A DNA stretch of 64,000 bases from Dinghuibacter silviterrae (lineage in GTDB: Bacteria > Bacteroidota > Bacteroidia > Chitinophagales > Chitinophagaceae). The position numbers and the translations under genes were made by a program. The notes under the pieces were generated by a model that saw nothing but the letters and a program-made list of their open reading frames with translations, had not been told where the DNA came from and did not search any database. Positions 27,621 through 36,643 of the stretch are shown in pieces. How positions within the stretch are numbered: the stretch's first letter is position 1; each line of letters starts with the position of its first letter. The stretch is from positions 1,962,768 to 2,026,767 of the forward strand of contig NZ_SODV01000002.1 in NCBI RefSeq assembly GCF_004366355.1, in the 5' to 3' direction.

Positions 27621-28613
27621 TCACAGATCCAGCTTCGACACGCGCCCCCTCGCCCCCGCGAGATACACCGTCCGCCCCGCCACAGCGGCCACATGAAAGT
27701 TCTCCCGGCTCACCAGCTTCCAATGATCCCCCCCATCGTTGGAAACATCGATCCCGCTGGTCCCGCAACACAACCACGTGTCACCGGAAACATGCACCAC
27801 GCAACTGCGATACCCATGCGGCGGGGTATGGGGCGCCAGCCAGTGCGCCCCTCCATCTACAGAGTACACGCAATTCCCCCGGGTAACCGTATCATGGGCA
27901 AAGTCCCCGCCCACAATAACCCAGTGCGCACCATCAGTGGCAATGCTGTTAGCGCCTGTGCTGACAAAACCCTGAATAAGAGGAAGCTTATGGCCGTACA
28001 CATTCGTAAAAACCCTGCTGGAAGGCCCCCCGCTGACAAACACATAAGGCAGCCCAGGCTCAAGCAGTAGCCGTATGTTGGTGCCGCTGGAAGCAAAACA
28101 CCCCTCGCCACTATCGGCCGGCGGCCGGATACCGTCGGAAAAGGCGGTCCAGGTCTTCCCATAGTTGATGGTCATAGCGAGGTAAAATCGGTCCCCGGTA
28201 AACGTGTGCACGGGGTCGCCCACGACGATGCCCTTCGCTCCTTTAAAAGACATGGCGTCGAGGAACATCCCCGGTGTGCCATCCCGGAAGACCTCCGTCC
28301 AGTGGACGCCGCCGTCGGTCGTACGAAGGATCACGGCGGGGGTGTCTATGCCCATGATCACGGCGGTCGAGGAGTCAAAGGCCTCTATGTCGCGGAAATC
28401 CTTTTTGGCGAACCCCGGCACGCTCGTCCAGAAAAAATGGCTTCCACCGTCGGTCGACCTTCCCACGGTGCCACCGGTGCCGCTTACCCAGATGACGCTA
28501 CCCTGGACCGATAGTCCCCGGAAGCTGGTGGGGGCATGAACCACGAGCAAATTTTGGGCGTGTATGACCAAAACCAAACCTGACAGGCATAAAACAAGAA
28601 AAATCCGAAACAT
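27621..28613 (-). CDS. Secreted Ycf48-like/BNR beta-propeller protein
   Basis: Exported beta-propeller of the photosystem-assembly-like/BNR type, which in Bacteroidota has no photosynthetic role. I start it at the ATG at 28613, giving 330 residues with a signal peptide (FLVLCLSGLVLVIHAQ). The longer frame to 28757 adds 48 residues without signal character. Propeller blades show repeated DGG-x-x-W motifs: GRSTDGGSHFFW, RTTDGGVHWTEV, YSVDGGAHWLAP and SNDGGDHWKLV, each followed by a hydrophobic strand. Such proteins are often surface-bound binding modules. It is divergent from the DUF5723 gene with 64 bases between them. The precise role is unknown. Confidence 0.83.
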   Translation of the reverse strand: MFRIFLVLCLSGLVLVIHAQNLLVVHAPTSFRGLSVQGSVIWVSGTGGTVGRSTDGGSHFFWTSVPGFAKKDFRDIEAFDSSTAVIMGIDTPAVILRTTDGGVHWTEVFRDGTPGMFLDAMSFKGAKGIVVGDPVHTFTGDRFYLAMTINYGKTWTAFSDGIRPPADSGEGCFASSGTNIRLLLEPGLPYVFVSGGPSSRVFTNVYGHKLPLIQGFVSTGANSIATDGAHWVIVGGDFAHDTVTRGNCVYSVDGGAHWLAPHTPPHGYRSCVVHVSGDTWLCCGTSGIDVSNDGGDHWKLVSRENFHVAAVAGRTVYLAGARGRVSKLDL

Positions 28614-28677
28614 AATACCGGCTTTTTGGTATAAAAAGATACCTGAATTTGTTCTATATCTGTAACCAAACCGCAAA

Positions 28678-30042
28678 ATGATGAAAAGATGCCTGCTCTT
28701 CATGGGATTCTTGTACCCATTCCTTACCGGCGCCCAGACGCTGCCCGGCTTTAGCACGGGGAATTATACCGGGGTCACCGGTGTTTTTTCCAACCCGGCG
28801 AACATTGCAGATAGCCGTTACCGTTTTGATGTATGTCTTTTTTCCCTGGATCCGGACGTGGCCAGTGACAGGGTCAGTTTTAAGCTGGGGACCCTTGGCA
28901 GCTCCCTGAAAGGGGATTCCCTGAGGAACCAGTTGTTCGGCGGCGGGACGGGCACGGTCAGCGCCCTGATCAATGTGTGTATCCAGGGTCCTTCGGTGAT
29001 GCTCCGGCTGCCCGGCAAATTCAGCGTGGCCCTCACCACGCGCGCCCGGGTGGTGGCAAATGTGCGTGACCTGGACCGGTCCCTGGCCAATAGCCTGGAC
29101 AACAGCCAAAACGGAAACGCAAACCTGCCTGTTACCATACAGTCGCCGGGCAATATGGCGGTCAATGTCAACGCCTGGAAAGAAATTGGCGCGTCTGTGG
29201 CCCGGGAAGTAATGCACAAGGGCCCCAATTTCCTAAAAGCCGGTGTCACCCTCCGCTACCTGATGGGGGTCGGTAACGGGTACATGCTGGTCAGGAATTT
29301 CAGTGGAACGATCAATGAGGACAACGTCCTGCAGCAACCCTATTTATCACCTACCACCGGCCAGATCGGGATGGGTTTTGCCGGGATCGATTTCTCACAC
29401 GTCAAGGGGAAAGACCTGACGGAAACGCATGGGACGGGCGTGGGTGCGGACCTGGGCCTGGTGTATGAATTCAGGCTCCCAAAGGGCGGCTATCTGCTGC
29501 GGGCGGGCGCGTCGCTGCTGGACCTGGGGAGCATCGGCTACACGCCGGAGCCGCAGAGCTCTGGTGTCTACAACGTGCATATCGGGGCCAATCAGCGGTA
29601 TTACCTGAGCGACCTTGATTCGGTGAACCTGGACAACTATAAACAGCACTTCGCCCAAAATCCCCTGTACTTCACGCCCACGGACAGCGGAACGGCCAAA
29701 TACCGTGTGAGCCTGCCCACCCGCGTACAACTGGACCTGGACTATCACGTCATCTCGTTTTTGTATGTCAATGTCATGGCCCAGATCAGGGTGGCGTCGA
29801 TACAAAAGGCGTACAACCCCACGTCCTACAACACCTATACGCTGACACCCCGGCTGGAAATGAGGCATCTCGGCGTTTTCGTGCCCATCAGCTACAATAC
29901 GCTCTCGGGTGTGAACGCAGGGCTGGCGCTGAGGGCGGGGCCCGTGTTCCTCGGCTCGGGGAGCATCCTGGGGGCGATTTTTGGCCAGTCAAAGGATGCG
30001 AACTTTTTTATAGGGGTGCATGTAGGATTTCTGAGACACTAG
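28678..30042 (+). CDS. DUF5723-type outer-membrane protein
   Basis: 454-residue exported protein with a signal peptide (LFMGFLYPFLTGAQ). The early motif YTGVTGVFSNPANIADSRYRFD is characteristic of DUF5723 proteins of Bacteroidota, which look like FadL/PorV-type outer-membrane barrels. Alternating strands run through the protein (FSVALTTRARVVANV, LKAGVTLRYLMGVGNGY, YLLRAGASLLDLGSIGY). It ends in a barrel-like FFIGVHVGFLRH. The function of the family is not known to me. A strong hairpin follows the stop (30055-30086), so the gene is probably monocistronic. Confidence 0.8.
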   Translation: MMKRCLLFMGFLYPFLTGAQTLPGFSTGNYTGVTGVFSNPANIADSRYRFDVCLFSLDPDVASDRVSFKLGTLGSSLKGDSLRNQLFGGGTGTVSALINVCIQGPSVMLRLPGKFSVALTTRARVVANVRDLDRSLANSLDNSQNGNANLPVTIQSPGNMAVNVNAWKEIGASVAREVMHKGPNFLKAGVTLRYLMGVGNGYMLVRNFSGTINEDNVLQQPYLSPTTGQIGMGFAGIDFSHVKGKDLTETHGTGVGADLGLVYEFRLPKGGYLLRAGASLLDLGSIGYTPEPQSSGVYNVHIGANQRYYLSDLDSVNLDNYKQHFAQNPLYFTPTDSGTAKYRVSLPTRVQLDLDYHVISFLYVNVMAQIRVASIQKAYNPTSYNTYTLTPRLEMRHLGVFVPISYNTLSGVNAGLALRAGPVFLGSGSILGAIFGQSKDANFFIGVHVGFLRH

Positions 30043-30054
30043 GCGTCGCGGGCC

Positions 30055-30086
30055 CCATTGGGCGCCGCCCAACAGGCGCCCAATGG
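30055..30086 (+). terminator. GC-rich hairpin after the DUF5723 gene
   Basis: CCATTGGGCGCC (30055-30066) and GGCGCCCAATGG (30075-30086) are perfect inverted repeats around an 8-base loop, 12 bases after the stop codon. There is no clear T-tract, so it may be a transcript-protecting or Rho-assisted end rather than a classic intrinsic terminator. Confidence 0.55.
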
Positions 30087-30152
30087 TCACCGTTCCGGCG
30101 CAGATGGTCAAAATTCCGGGCCGATTCCCGGAGGGTTTCCTATTTTCCCTCC

Positions 30153-31766
30153 ATGAAACCCAATTCGACCACCCGTCTGCTCCTCTATGGCCTGGCCCTT
30201 GTAAAGTTGATCCTGCCGTTTCTGATACAAAACCCGGTCTGGGAACCCCACCGGGACGAATTCCTGTACCTCGCCGAAGCCAGGCACATGGCTTGGGGGT
30301 ATATGGAAGTCCCGCCCCTGTTGTCGGTCTTTGCCTGGCTGACCAACTTCCTGGGCGGGAGCATGGTGATGATCAAACTTTGGCCGGCCCTTTTCGGCGC
30401 ACTGACCTATTTGCTCACCGGACGGATCATCCTGTCCCTGGGCGGGCGATGGGTGGCGCTGGTGATCGGTTTTGCGCCGTTTGTTTTTGGTGCCTGGCTG
30501 AGGATGTTTTTTCTTTTCCAGCCCAATTTCCTGGACATCTTTTTCTGGACGGCCATGGTGTACGGGCTTGTCCGGTATACCCAAACGGGCAAGAACCGGG
30601 AATTGTACGTGACGGGGATTGCCTTTGGGCTGGGGATGCTGAGCAAATACTCCATCCTGTTTTATACGGCGGGTCTGGCGGGGGGCCTCCTATTGTCCTG
30701 GAACCGGCAAATCCTGGGGAACCGGCATTTCTACTTCGCGGTAGGAGTGGGGCTGCTTTTGTTTTTGCCCAACTTTCTCTGGGAAGCTTCCCGCGGGTTC
30801 CCCGTCGTTTTCCACATGCGGGAGCTCAACCATGGCCAGTTGCAATACATCAGCCCGTGGTCGTTCCTTTTTGCGCAGCTGTTGCTGCAACTGGCTTGTA
30901 TTTACGTTTGGGTGGTGGGGTTAGTGGATACCGCGCGCAAAAAACAATACCGCTTTATCGCCTGGGCCTCTGGAATCACCCTCGCGCTCCTGGCGATCGC
31001 GCACGGGAAGGACTACTATGCGCAAGGGGTGTATCCCGTGCTGATGGCGTTTGGGGCCGTGCGGCTGGAGGCGTGGCTTGGAAAGCGTACCGTCATCTGG
31101 TGGGTGCGCGGTGCCATAATGCTCGCCTTCACCCTGTTCGTCGGTTACCGCGCCTTGACCCTCTCGCTGCCTTTCCTACCGCCCGCGGAGCAGGCGAATT
31201 ATTACGCAAACCATGCTACCGCCCGTAAGGTCGGTGCCCTCCACTGGGAAGACCTGAAAGATCACGCCCTCCCGCAGGATTTTGCGGACATGCTGTCCTG
31301 GAAGGAAATGACGGCAAAAGTGGCGAAGGCATACGATGGTCTAACAAAAGAAGAAAAGAAAAAAACCTTCCTTTTCTGCGACAACTACGGCGAGTGCGGC
31401 GCCGTGAACTACTACGGCCCGCAATACCACCTGCCGATGGCTTATAGCGACAACGCCAGCTTTTTGTATTGGATGCCGCAACAGGGTTTCGACAGTTCGG
31501 ACGTCCTCCTGTTGGTAACGGATGACAAACAGGAGATGCAACATGAATTTATAAAGGAATTCAAAAGCGCAGTGGTGACCGATAGCATCACCAACCCGCT
31601 GGCCCGGGAGCACGGCTCGCTGATCATCCTGTTTAAGGGCCCCACGGAGCGGCTCCATGAGGCTTTCCGCGAAAAGCTCGCCCGGGCCCGGTGGAAAACG
31701 ACGGCGGCGTCATTACAAGGGAACGGCCCGCAGAACCCGTTGGGGGACGGCGGAAGCATGCACTAA
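30153..31766 (+). CDS. GT39-type membrane glycosyltransferase (ArnT/PMT-like)
   Basis: Integral membrane glycosyltransferase that moves a sugar from a polyprenyl-phosphate donor. 537 residues. The first loop has the family motif PHRDEFLYLAEARHMAWGY followed by MEVPPLLSV, where the acidic HRDE region is the likely catalytic and metal site. About ten hydrophobic helices follow to about residue 340 (VALVIGFAPFVFGAW, YFAVGVGLLLFLPNFLW, WVRGAIMLAFTLFVGY). A soluble C-terminal region (about 350-537) includes FCDNYGECGAVNYYG. The topology and length fit the family. The sugar acceptor is unknown. It ends 3 bases from the convergent response regulator gene. Confidence 0.85.
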   Translation: MKPNSTTRLLLYGLALVKLILPFLIQNPVWEPHRDEFLYLAEARHMAWGYMEVPPLLSVFAWLTNFLGGSMVMIKLWPALFGALTYLLTGRIILSLGGRWVALVIGFAPFVFGAWLRMFFLFQPNFLDIFFWTAMVYGLVRYTQTGKNRELYVTGIAFGLGMLSKYSILFYTAGLAGGLLLSWNRQILGNRHFYFAVGVGLLLFLPNFLWEASRGFPVVFHMRELNHGQLQYISPWSFLFAQLLLQLACIYVWVVGLVDTARKKQYRFIAWASGITLALLAIAHGKDYYAQGVYPVLMAFGAVRLEAWLGKRTVIWWVRGAIMLAFTLFVGYRALTLSLPFLPPAEQANYYANHATARKVGALHWEDLKDHALPQDFADMLSWKEMTAKVAKAYDGLTKEEKKKTFLFCDNYGECGAVNYYGPQYHLPMAYSDNASFLYWMPQQGFDSSDVLLLVTDDKQEMQHEFIKEFKSAVVTDSITNPLAREHGSLIILFKGPTERLHEAFREKLARARWKTTAASLQGNGPQNPLGDGGSMH

Positions 31767-31769
31767 AGG

Positions 31770-32450
31770 CTACTTGACCAGCTCCAGCTTATAGGCGGCT
31801 TTTATAAGCCCCACGGTATTCTTCGCATGCAGCTTATTGAGCAGATTCTGTCGGTGAGTATCCACCGTCCGCTTCCCGACAAAGAGCCTTTCGGCGATTT
31901 CTTCGTTGGTCATTTCCTGGGCAATCATCTGCAACACTTCGAGCTCCCGTTTGGTGAGCCCGTGTTTTTCGAGGATCTGATCGACCGCCTTTTTACCGGC
32001 GGCGTCCAGGAGTTTATTGGAGACCTCGTTGGAGTAGTACGTCTTGTTCTCCAGGATGGTCTTGATGGCCGCCAGGAGTTGTGTAGGTTCAATATTTTTC
32101 AGGACATAGCCCCGGGTGCCGGAGGCGATCATCCGTTCCACGAAGGAGAGCTCGTCGTAATTGGAAAGTGCCAGGATCTTTGTCCGGGGCTGGTATTTCA
32201 GGATGTTTTCGGCCGTCTGGGCACCGCTCATGTCCGGCATCTGGTAGTCCAAAAGGATGACGTCATAGGGCTTGCGCATGACTTTTTTGACCGCTTCCTC
32301 GCCATTCTCGGCCTCGTCGATGATGAACTGGAACACGTCTTTTTTCGACTGCAACATGACCTTGATTCCATCCCGCACCATCTGGTGATCGTCCACGATC
32401 AGGAGGTTGATGAGGTGTACCGCTACGTCGTTATCTGCTGTTACTGTCAT
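31770..32450 (-). CDS. NarL/FixJ-type response regulator
   Basis: Cytoplasmic DNA-binding response regulator, 226 residues. The receiver domain shows LLIVDDHQMVRDGI (acidic pocket), phospho-acceptor Asp68 (DVILLDYQMPDMSG), and the conserved Lys in YVLKNIEP. The C-terminal LuxR-type HTH is clear (LTKRELEVLQMIAQEMTNEEIAERLFVGKRTVDTHRQNLLNKL, read in two parts). It starts 14 bases after the stop of the histidine kinase gene, so the two are an operon and a functional pair. Targets are unknown. An inverted repeat ahead of the kinase gene (33685-33702) could be its own binding site. Confidence 0.95.
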   Translation of the reverse strand: MTVTADNDVAVHLINLLIVDDHQMVRDGIKVMLQSKKDVFQFIIDEAENGEEAVKKVMRKPYDVILLDYQMPDMSGAQTAENILKYQPRTKILALSNYDELSFVERMIASGTRGYVLKNIEPTQLLAAIKTILENKTYYSNEVSNKLLDAAGKKAVDQILEKHGLTKRELEVLQMIAQEMTNEEIAERLFVGKRTVDTHRQNLLNKLHAKNTVGLIKAAYKLELVK

Positions 32451-32464
32451 AGGAGCCTTGGGTA

Positions 32465-33673
32465 TTAGTGTTTATTGGGTAGTGTCAAATGGTATTCTGC
32501 GCCGCTTCCCGGGGAGCTTTTGATCCGGACCTCACCCTCGTGGGATTTGATCCTGGATTGAACGTTGTACAAACCCCGTCCCGGGGACGCCAGGCCCTCG
32601 GCAAGCTCGAACCCCTGGCCATTGTCCTTGAGAACGATCCGGACCTGGGTCTTGTTGTGCTGGAATTTCATCCAGATCTTGTCTGCGTTGCCATGCCGGA
32701 GGGCGTTGGTGATAAACTCCTGGACCACCCTGAAAATATCGATCTCCACTTTCTGGAGAAGGGAGGGGAAGTCTTCGGGACAGTCTATCGTAAACCGCAC
32801 CCGGCCAGCATACGTTGGTTGTTTGCACAATTGCTCGATCGCCTTTAGGAGACCGAACTCCTCAAGGGTCTTTGGCATTAAGTTAAAACAAATATTGCGC
32901 ATCTCCGCCTGTACTTTCATCAGGGCCTCATTGCTTTTGAGCAGGATATCCCGGTTCCGGCTGTCGGCGGTGTTGTCCACGGCCGCGCTGATATAGAACT
33001 TGATGGCGGAGATCTGTTGCCCGAGGCTGTCGTGCAGGTCCTGGGCCAGGCGCTGGCGTTCCTTTTCCTGGGTATCGATAATGGCGCGGAGCAGGAGGTT
33101 TTCCGATTGTATCTGGAGGGTGATGTCTTTGGCGGTGACGATAATGCTGCTGTTTTTCCGGGTATCGTCCATCAGGTAGGAGGAATAAATATTCACGGGG
33201 ATTTTTTTACCCGTCGCCGTGATGAACACGCTGTCCGAGAAAACCGATGGTTTGCCGGCCTTGAGTTGGTGGAAAATAAAGGAAAACAGCGACCCCCGTC
33301 CGCCCTCCTGCCATTCGTCCAGGGTCCGGCCCAGGAGCTCCTCCCGGGGACACTCCAGCTGTTCGCAGGCCGTTTTGTTGATCTCCTCGATCCTCCCGGC
33401 CCGGTTGAGCACCAGGACGATGTCCGAAACGGAGTTCAAAATATTGATAACGTAATTCTTACGAATAGTGGAGTCCTTCAGCTCTTCGCCCAGCATGTTT
33501 ACGCCGGTGATGAAGGCATCGATGTCATCCAGTTTTTCGGATAAGTCCAGGCGTCGCTCAAACTTCCCCAGCGAGTAGTCAGTAAGTAGCCTGTTGATTT
33601 TGTGGATACGTTTGTCCAATTCCCTGCAACCGATTTGTCCTAAAGTTAACAATTTTAGAGTCGGATTCTCCAT
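32465..33673 (-). CDS. PAS-domain histidine kinase of the NarX/DegS type
   Basis: Sensor kinase for the adjacent NarL-type regulator, 402 residues. There is no signal peptide or membrane helix, so it is cytoplasmic and probably senses an internal cue. A helical N-terminus (about 1-70) is followed by a PAS domain (about 75-195, NILNSVSDIVLVLNRAGRIEEIN, GRTLDEW, TGKKIPVNIYSSYL). Then come the HisKA_3 dimerisation box with phosphorylated His214 (RLAQDLHDSLGQQ) and an HATPase_c domain (EFITNALRHGNADK as N-box, LKDNGQGF as G1). It ends at SPGSGAEYHLTLPNKH. No cofactor-binding residues can be assigned in the PAS domain. Confidence 0.93.
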   Translation of the reverse strand: MENPTLKLLTLGQIGCRELDKRIHKINRLLTDYSLGKFERRLDLSEKLDDIDAFITGVNMLGEELKDSTIRKNYVINILNSVSDIVLVLNRAGRIEEINKTACEQLECPREELLGRTLDEWQEGGRGSLFSFIFHQLKAGKPSVFSDSVFITATGKKIPVNIYSSYLMDDTRKNSSIIVTAKDITLQIQSENLLLRAIIDTQEKERQRLAQDLHDSLGQQISAIKFYISAAVDNTADSRNRDILLKSNEALMKVQAEMRNICFNLMPKTLEEFGLLKAIEQLCKQPTYAGRVRFTIDCPEDFPSLLQKVEIDIFRVVQEFITNALRHGNADKIWMKFQHNKTQVRIVLKDNGQGFELAEGLASPGRGLYNVQSRIKSHEGEVRIKSSPGSGAEYHLTLPNKH

Positions 33674-33684
33674 GGGCCGGTTTA

Positions 33685-33702
33685 CTACGTTTAAATACGT
33701 AG
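33685..33702. promoter_or_regulatory. Inverted repeat upstream of the kinase gene
   Basis: CTACGT (33685-33690) and ACGTAG (33697-33702) are exact mirror arms around TTAAAT, 12 bases before the kinase ATG. The short, spaced arms suit a dimeric HTH protein such as the encoded NarL-type regulator. A chance palindrome cannot be excluded. Confidence 0.3.
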
Positions 33703-33799
33703 GAAAAATTACTAACGTGCATTTTTTAATTCAGTATTTTATACGTTGTCTGGTGTCCTATAATGAAATATGTTGGGCTCTATACCAAACCTCAAGACT

Positions 33800-36253
33800 A
33801 TGGGAAAGAGCGCATCATTCTACGAGACCATCGACCAGATCATCACGCATGGTGTTCAGAAGGACATCCTGCATTTGTACAATGAGGACCACTCCTTCAG
33901 CGGGAACTATCTGCAGCTAAGAGGTAAGCGGGTGGTCAATTTCGGATCGTGCAGTTATTTGGGATTGGAGTTTGATGAGCGGCTGAAGCAAAGCGCCAAG
34001 GATGCCATAGACCGTTATGGCACCCAGTTTTCCGAGTCGAGGGCGTATGTATCGCTGAAGCTTTATCAGGACCTCGAAGAAGCCTTTTTGCAAATATTCG
34101 GACAGCCCATCGTCATCGTGCCCACGACGACCCTGGGGCACTTGTCGAACCTGCCCGTGCTGGTCCAGGACGAAGACGCCATCATCCTGGATCACCAGGT
34201 CCATAACTCGGTCCAGTCCGCGGTGACCCCGCTGAAAGCAAGGGGCGTGTATACCGAGCTGGTGCGTCACAACCGCATGGACCAGGTGGAGGACAAGATC
34301 AAAGAACTCCGCAGCAAGCACCGTAAAATCTGGTATATGGCAGACGGGGTGTATTCCATGTTTGGGGACAACTGCCCCGTGGACGATCTCTATGCCCTGA
34401 TGGACAAGTATCCCGAGCTCCACGCCTACGTGGATGATGCCCACGGGATGAGTGTCCACGGCCAACACGGTCGCGGGTGGGTGCTCAACAACCGGCCCAT
34501 GCACCCGAAAATGATCATGGCGACCTCGCTGGCAAAGGCCTTTGCCACCGGGGGCGCAGTCATGGTCTATCCCGACGCCGAACAGATGCAAAAGGTGCGG
34601 AACTGCGGGGCGCCCCTGTTGTCCTCCGGACCCCTTCAACCCGCCACGCTGGGCGCTGCCCTGGCGTCGGCCCGTATCCACCTTACCCCCGAGATCTATG
34701 ACTTACAGGCGGACCTTCACGAAAGGATCCGGTTTACCAACCTCATGCTCAGGAAATACAAACTGCCCGCGGTGTCCACACCGATCGGGGCCGTCTTCTT
34801 CGTGGGTGTGAGCCTTCCGAAGCTGGCCTACAATATGGTAGGCCGGTTACTCGACGCCGGGTTCTATGTGAACCTGGGCGTTTTCCCCGTCGTCCCTATG
34901 AAACAGGCGGGCGTCCGCTTCACCATCACGCGGCTGCATACTTTTGCTCAAATCGAGGACATGATCGCTACCATGGCGGCGGAACTGCCCAAAGCCATGA
35001 AAGAAGAAGGCATGACCCTTGCCGACATCTACAAGGCCTTCAAAATGCCGATGCCCGAAGAGGTCGAACTCGACCGTTCGGTGAACACCGTCCTGGCGCA
35101 AAGCCTGTCCCTGAACCTCAGCCATTATAAGGAAATCGCCGAGGTGCCGAGGGCGGAATGGAACGCCATGATGGAAGACCGGGGTACCTTCGACTGGGAA
35201 GGCATGCACACCCTGGAGGCATCCTTTACCCACAACGAACAACCCGCCAACAACTGGTCTTTTGACTATGTGGTGGTCCGGGACCAGGAGGAGCGGCCTG
35301 TCGTGGCCTCCTTCCTGACAACGGGGATGTGGAAGGACGATATGTTGTCGCCTGCGGCCGTGTCAAGGCACGTGGAAGAGCTGCGCAAAAAAGATCCGTA
35401 CTACCTGACCTCCAAAGTCACGGCCGTCGGGTCGCTGCTCACCGAAGGAGAACACCTGTACATCGATAAGACGTCGCCCCTGTGGAAGGACGCCTTGCTG
35501 ATGTTTGTCGAAAAAGCATACTCGATACAAGAACAGCACAAGTCGGGGAATGTGGTTGTCCGGGATTTCCATGGAATCGACCCGGAACTGGATGCGCTGA
35601 TGGTGGACAACGGTTTTGTCCGCATCGCCATGCCGGAAACCAGCATCGTCTCCGACCTCAGCTGGGAAGGCCGCGAGGGCTACTATGAGTCTTTGTCTGC
35701 CCGTTCCCGGCAGCACTACAGGGAGGACGTACGCAAGCACGAAGCCAAATACGACGTGCGCGTGGTCACAGCTTACCCCGGAGACGACGTGATCGACGAA
35801 TGGTATGGGTTGTATCAAAATGTAAAAACCCACAGCCTGGAACTGAATACGTTTGATCTGCCCAAAAAATGGTTTGCCCGGATCTTCGATAACCCAAAGT
35901 GGGAGGTACTGGTTTTGTCGCTAAAACCCGGTTTCGGGGAAAACGACAAACCGGTCTGCATAGTGATCAATTACAAAGGGGAGCATACCTACTCGCCCAT
36001 GGTCATCGGTTTGGATTATACCCACAACAGAGACTACAAGATCTATCGGCAGGCACTTTATCAATTGGTACTCAGGGCAAAAGACCTCGGGAAGGCAAAG
36101 GTTTGTTTGGGATTCGCCGCCGCCGTGGAGAAAAAGAAAGTCGGTGCCGTACAGGTACAGGCCTACGCTTATATACACAGCAGGGATACTTTCAATATGG
36201 AAGTTTTGGCAAGTCTCAAAGAAAATACCGTTCTTTACTCCCGTCAATCTTAG
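33800..36253 (+). CDS. Alpha-oxoamine synthase (SPT/KBL-like) fused to a GNAT-like acyltransferase region
   Basis: Two-part enzyme, 817 residues from the preferred ATG at 33800 (an upstream in-frame start adds ten residues). The first about 400 residues are a PLP-dependent alpha-oxoamine synthase, the family that condenses an amino acid with an acyl-CoA (serine palmitoyltransferase, cysteate acyltransferase, KBL). Seen: VVNFGSCSYLGLE, YGTQFSESRAYVS, YVDDAHGMSVHGQHGRG and the PLP lysine Lys246 in TSLAKAFATGG. The second half (about 450-817) looks like a GNAT/BioF2-like acyltransferase (SARSRQHYREDVRKHEAKYDV, MVIGLDYTHNRDYKIYRQ, GFAAAVEKKKVG). A natural guess is formation plus N-acylation of a sphingoid or sulfonolipid base. 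The substrate is not shown by the sequence. Confidence 0.85.
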   Translation: MGKSASFYETIDQIITHGVQKDILHLYNEDHSFSGNYLQLRGKRVVNFGSCSYLGLEFDERLKQSAKDAIDRYGTQFSESRAYVSLKLYQDLEEAFLQIFGQPIVIVPTTTLGHLSNLPVLVQDEDAIILDHQVHNSVQSAVTPLKARGVYTELVRHNRMDQVEDKIKELRSKHRKIWYMADGVYSMFGDNCPVDDLYALMDKYPELHAYVDDAHGMSVHGQHGRGWVLNNRPMHPKMIMATSLAKAFATGGAVMVYPDAEQMQKVRNCGAPLLSSGPLQPATLGAALASARIHLTPEIYDLQADLHERIRFTNLMLRKYKLPAVSTPIGAVFFVGVSLPKLAYNMVGRLLDAGFYVNLGVFPVVPMKQAGVRFTITRLHTFAQIEDMIATMAAELPKAMKEEGMTLADIYKAFKMPMPEEVELDRSVNTVLAQSLSLNLSHYKEIAEVPRAEWNAMMEDRGTFDWEGMHTLEASFTHNEQPANNWSFDYVVVRDQEERPVVASFLTTGMWKDDMLSPAAVSRHVEELRKKDPYYLTSKVTAVGSLLTEGEHLYIDKTSPLWKDALLMFVEKAYSIQEQHKSGNVVVRDFHGIDPELDALMVDNGFVRIAMPETSIVSDLSWEGREGYYESLSARSRQHYREDVRKHEAKYDVRVVTAYPGDDVIDEWYGLYQNVKTHSLELNTFDLPKKWFARIFDNPKWEVLVLSLKPGFGENDKPVCIVINYKGEHTYSPMVIGLDYTHNRDYKIYRQALYQLVLRAKDLGKAKVCLGFAAAVEKKKVGAVQVQAYAYIHSRDTFNMEVLASLKENTVLYSRQS

Positions 36254-36367
36254 TTGATACAAACCGGATGAACACCGAGCGCGTTGCAGTTATAACCTCA
36301 AACACACTACGTCATATGCCAACCACAATGAAAAGGATGACCTCTATCGGTAATTGCATGAACCATC

Positions 36368-36631
36368 ATGAAGATAACCAAAGGAGAATATTGTCAATTC
36401 AATCTGAAATCAAAGGTGGAATTGCTCAAGGAGTTTGGGCAACTGGAGTTTGAGCGCTCATTCGGCAGCACAGAGGTCCGTATCTTTACCATATATGATT
36501 TCTACGTCGAAGTCATATACAACCAGATGAAGGAGGAGATTGAAAAAGTGGAACCGGTAAATTTTATGGACATCTTACGTATGTACGATAATATGACCAA
36601 TGAAAAAAATAAGAACGAGGAAGGCGGCTAG
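36368..36631 (+). CDS. Small soluble protein of unknown function
   Basis: 87 residues, no signal peptide, no membrane helix, not recognised. It is charged and mostly helical, with aromatic spots (VRIFTIYDFYVEVIYNQMKEE) and a Lys/Asn/Glu-rich tail (NEKNKNEEGG). It lies 114 bases after the oxoamine-synthase fusion gene, codirectional, and is more AT-rich. Its stop codon overlaps that of the convergent LysR gene, within a shared hairpin. The early M-K-I-x-K start and steady coding character favour a real gene. Confidence 0.55.
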   Translation: MKITKGEYCQFNLKSKVELLKEFGQLEFERSFGSTEVRIFTIYDFYVEVIYNQMKEEIEKVEPVNFMDILRMYDNMTNEKNKNEEGG

Positions 36632-36643
36632 CGGCCGCCTTCC
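36619..36643. terminator. Shared hairpin at convergent gene ends
   Basis: GGAAGGCGGC (36619-36628) and GCCGCCTTCC (36634-36643) pair perfectly around TAGCG, which holds both stop codons. CGTTTTA follows on the plus strand. A likely bidirectional terminator for the 87-residue gene and the LysR gene. Confidence 0.6.

Noticed and set aside
30083-31228. Plus-strand 381-residue frame overlapping the GT39 gene
   Set aside because: Different frame from the membrane protein with family motifs; Pro/Arg-rich translation typical of a shadow.
36619-36643. Hairpin considered as an attachment or REP-like site
   Set aside because: It coincides with convergent stop codons and is explained as a shared terminator.
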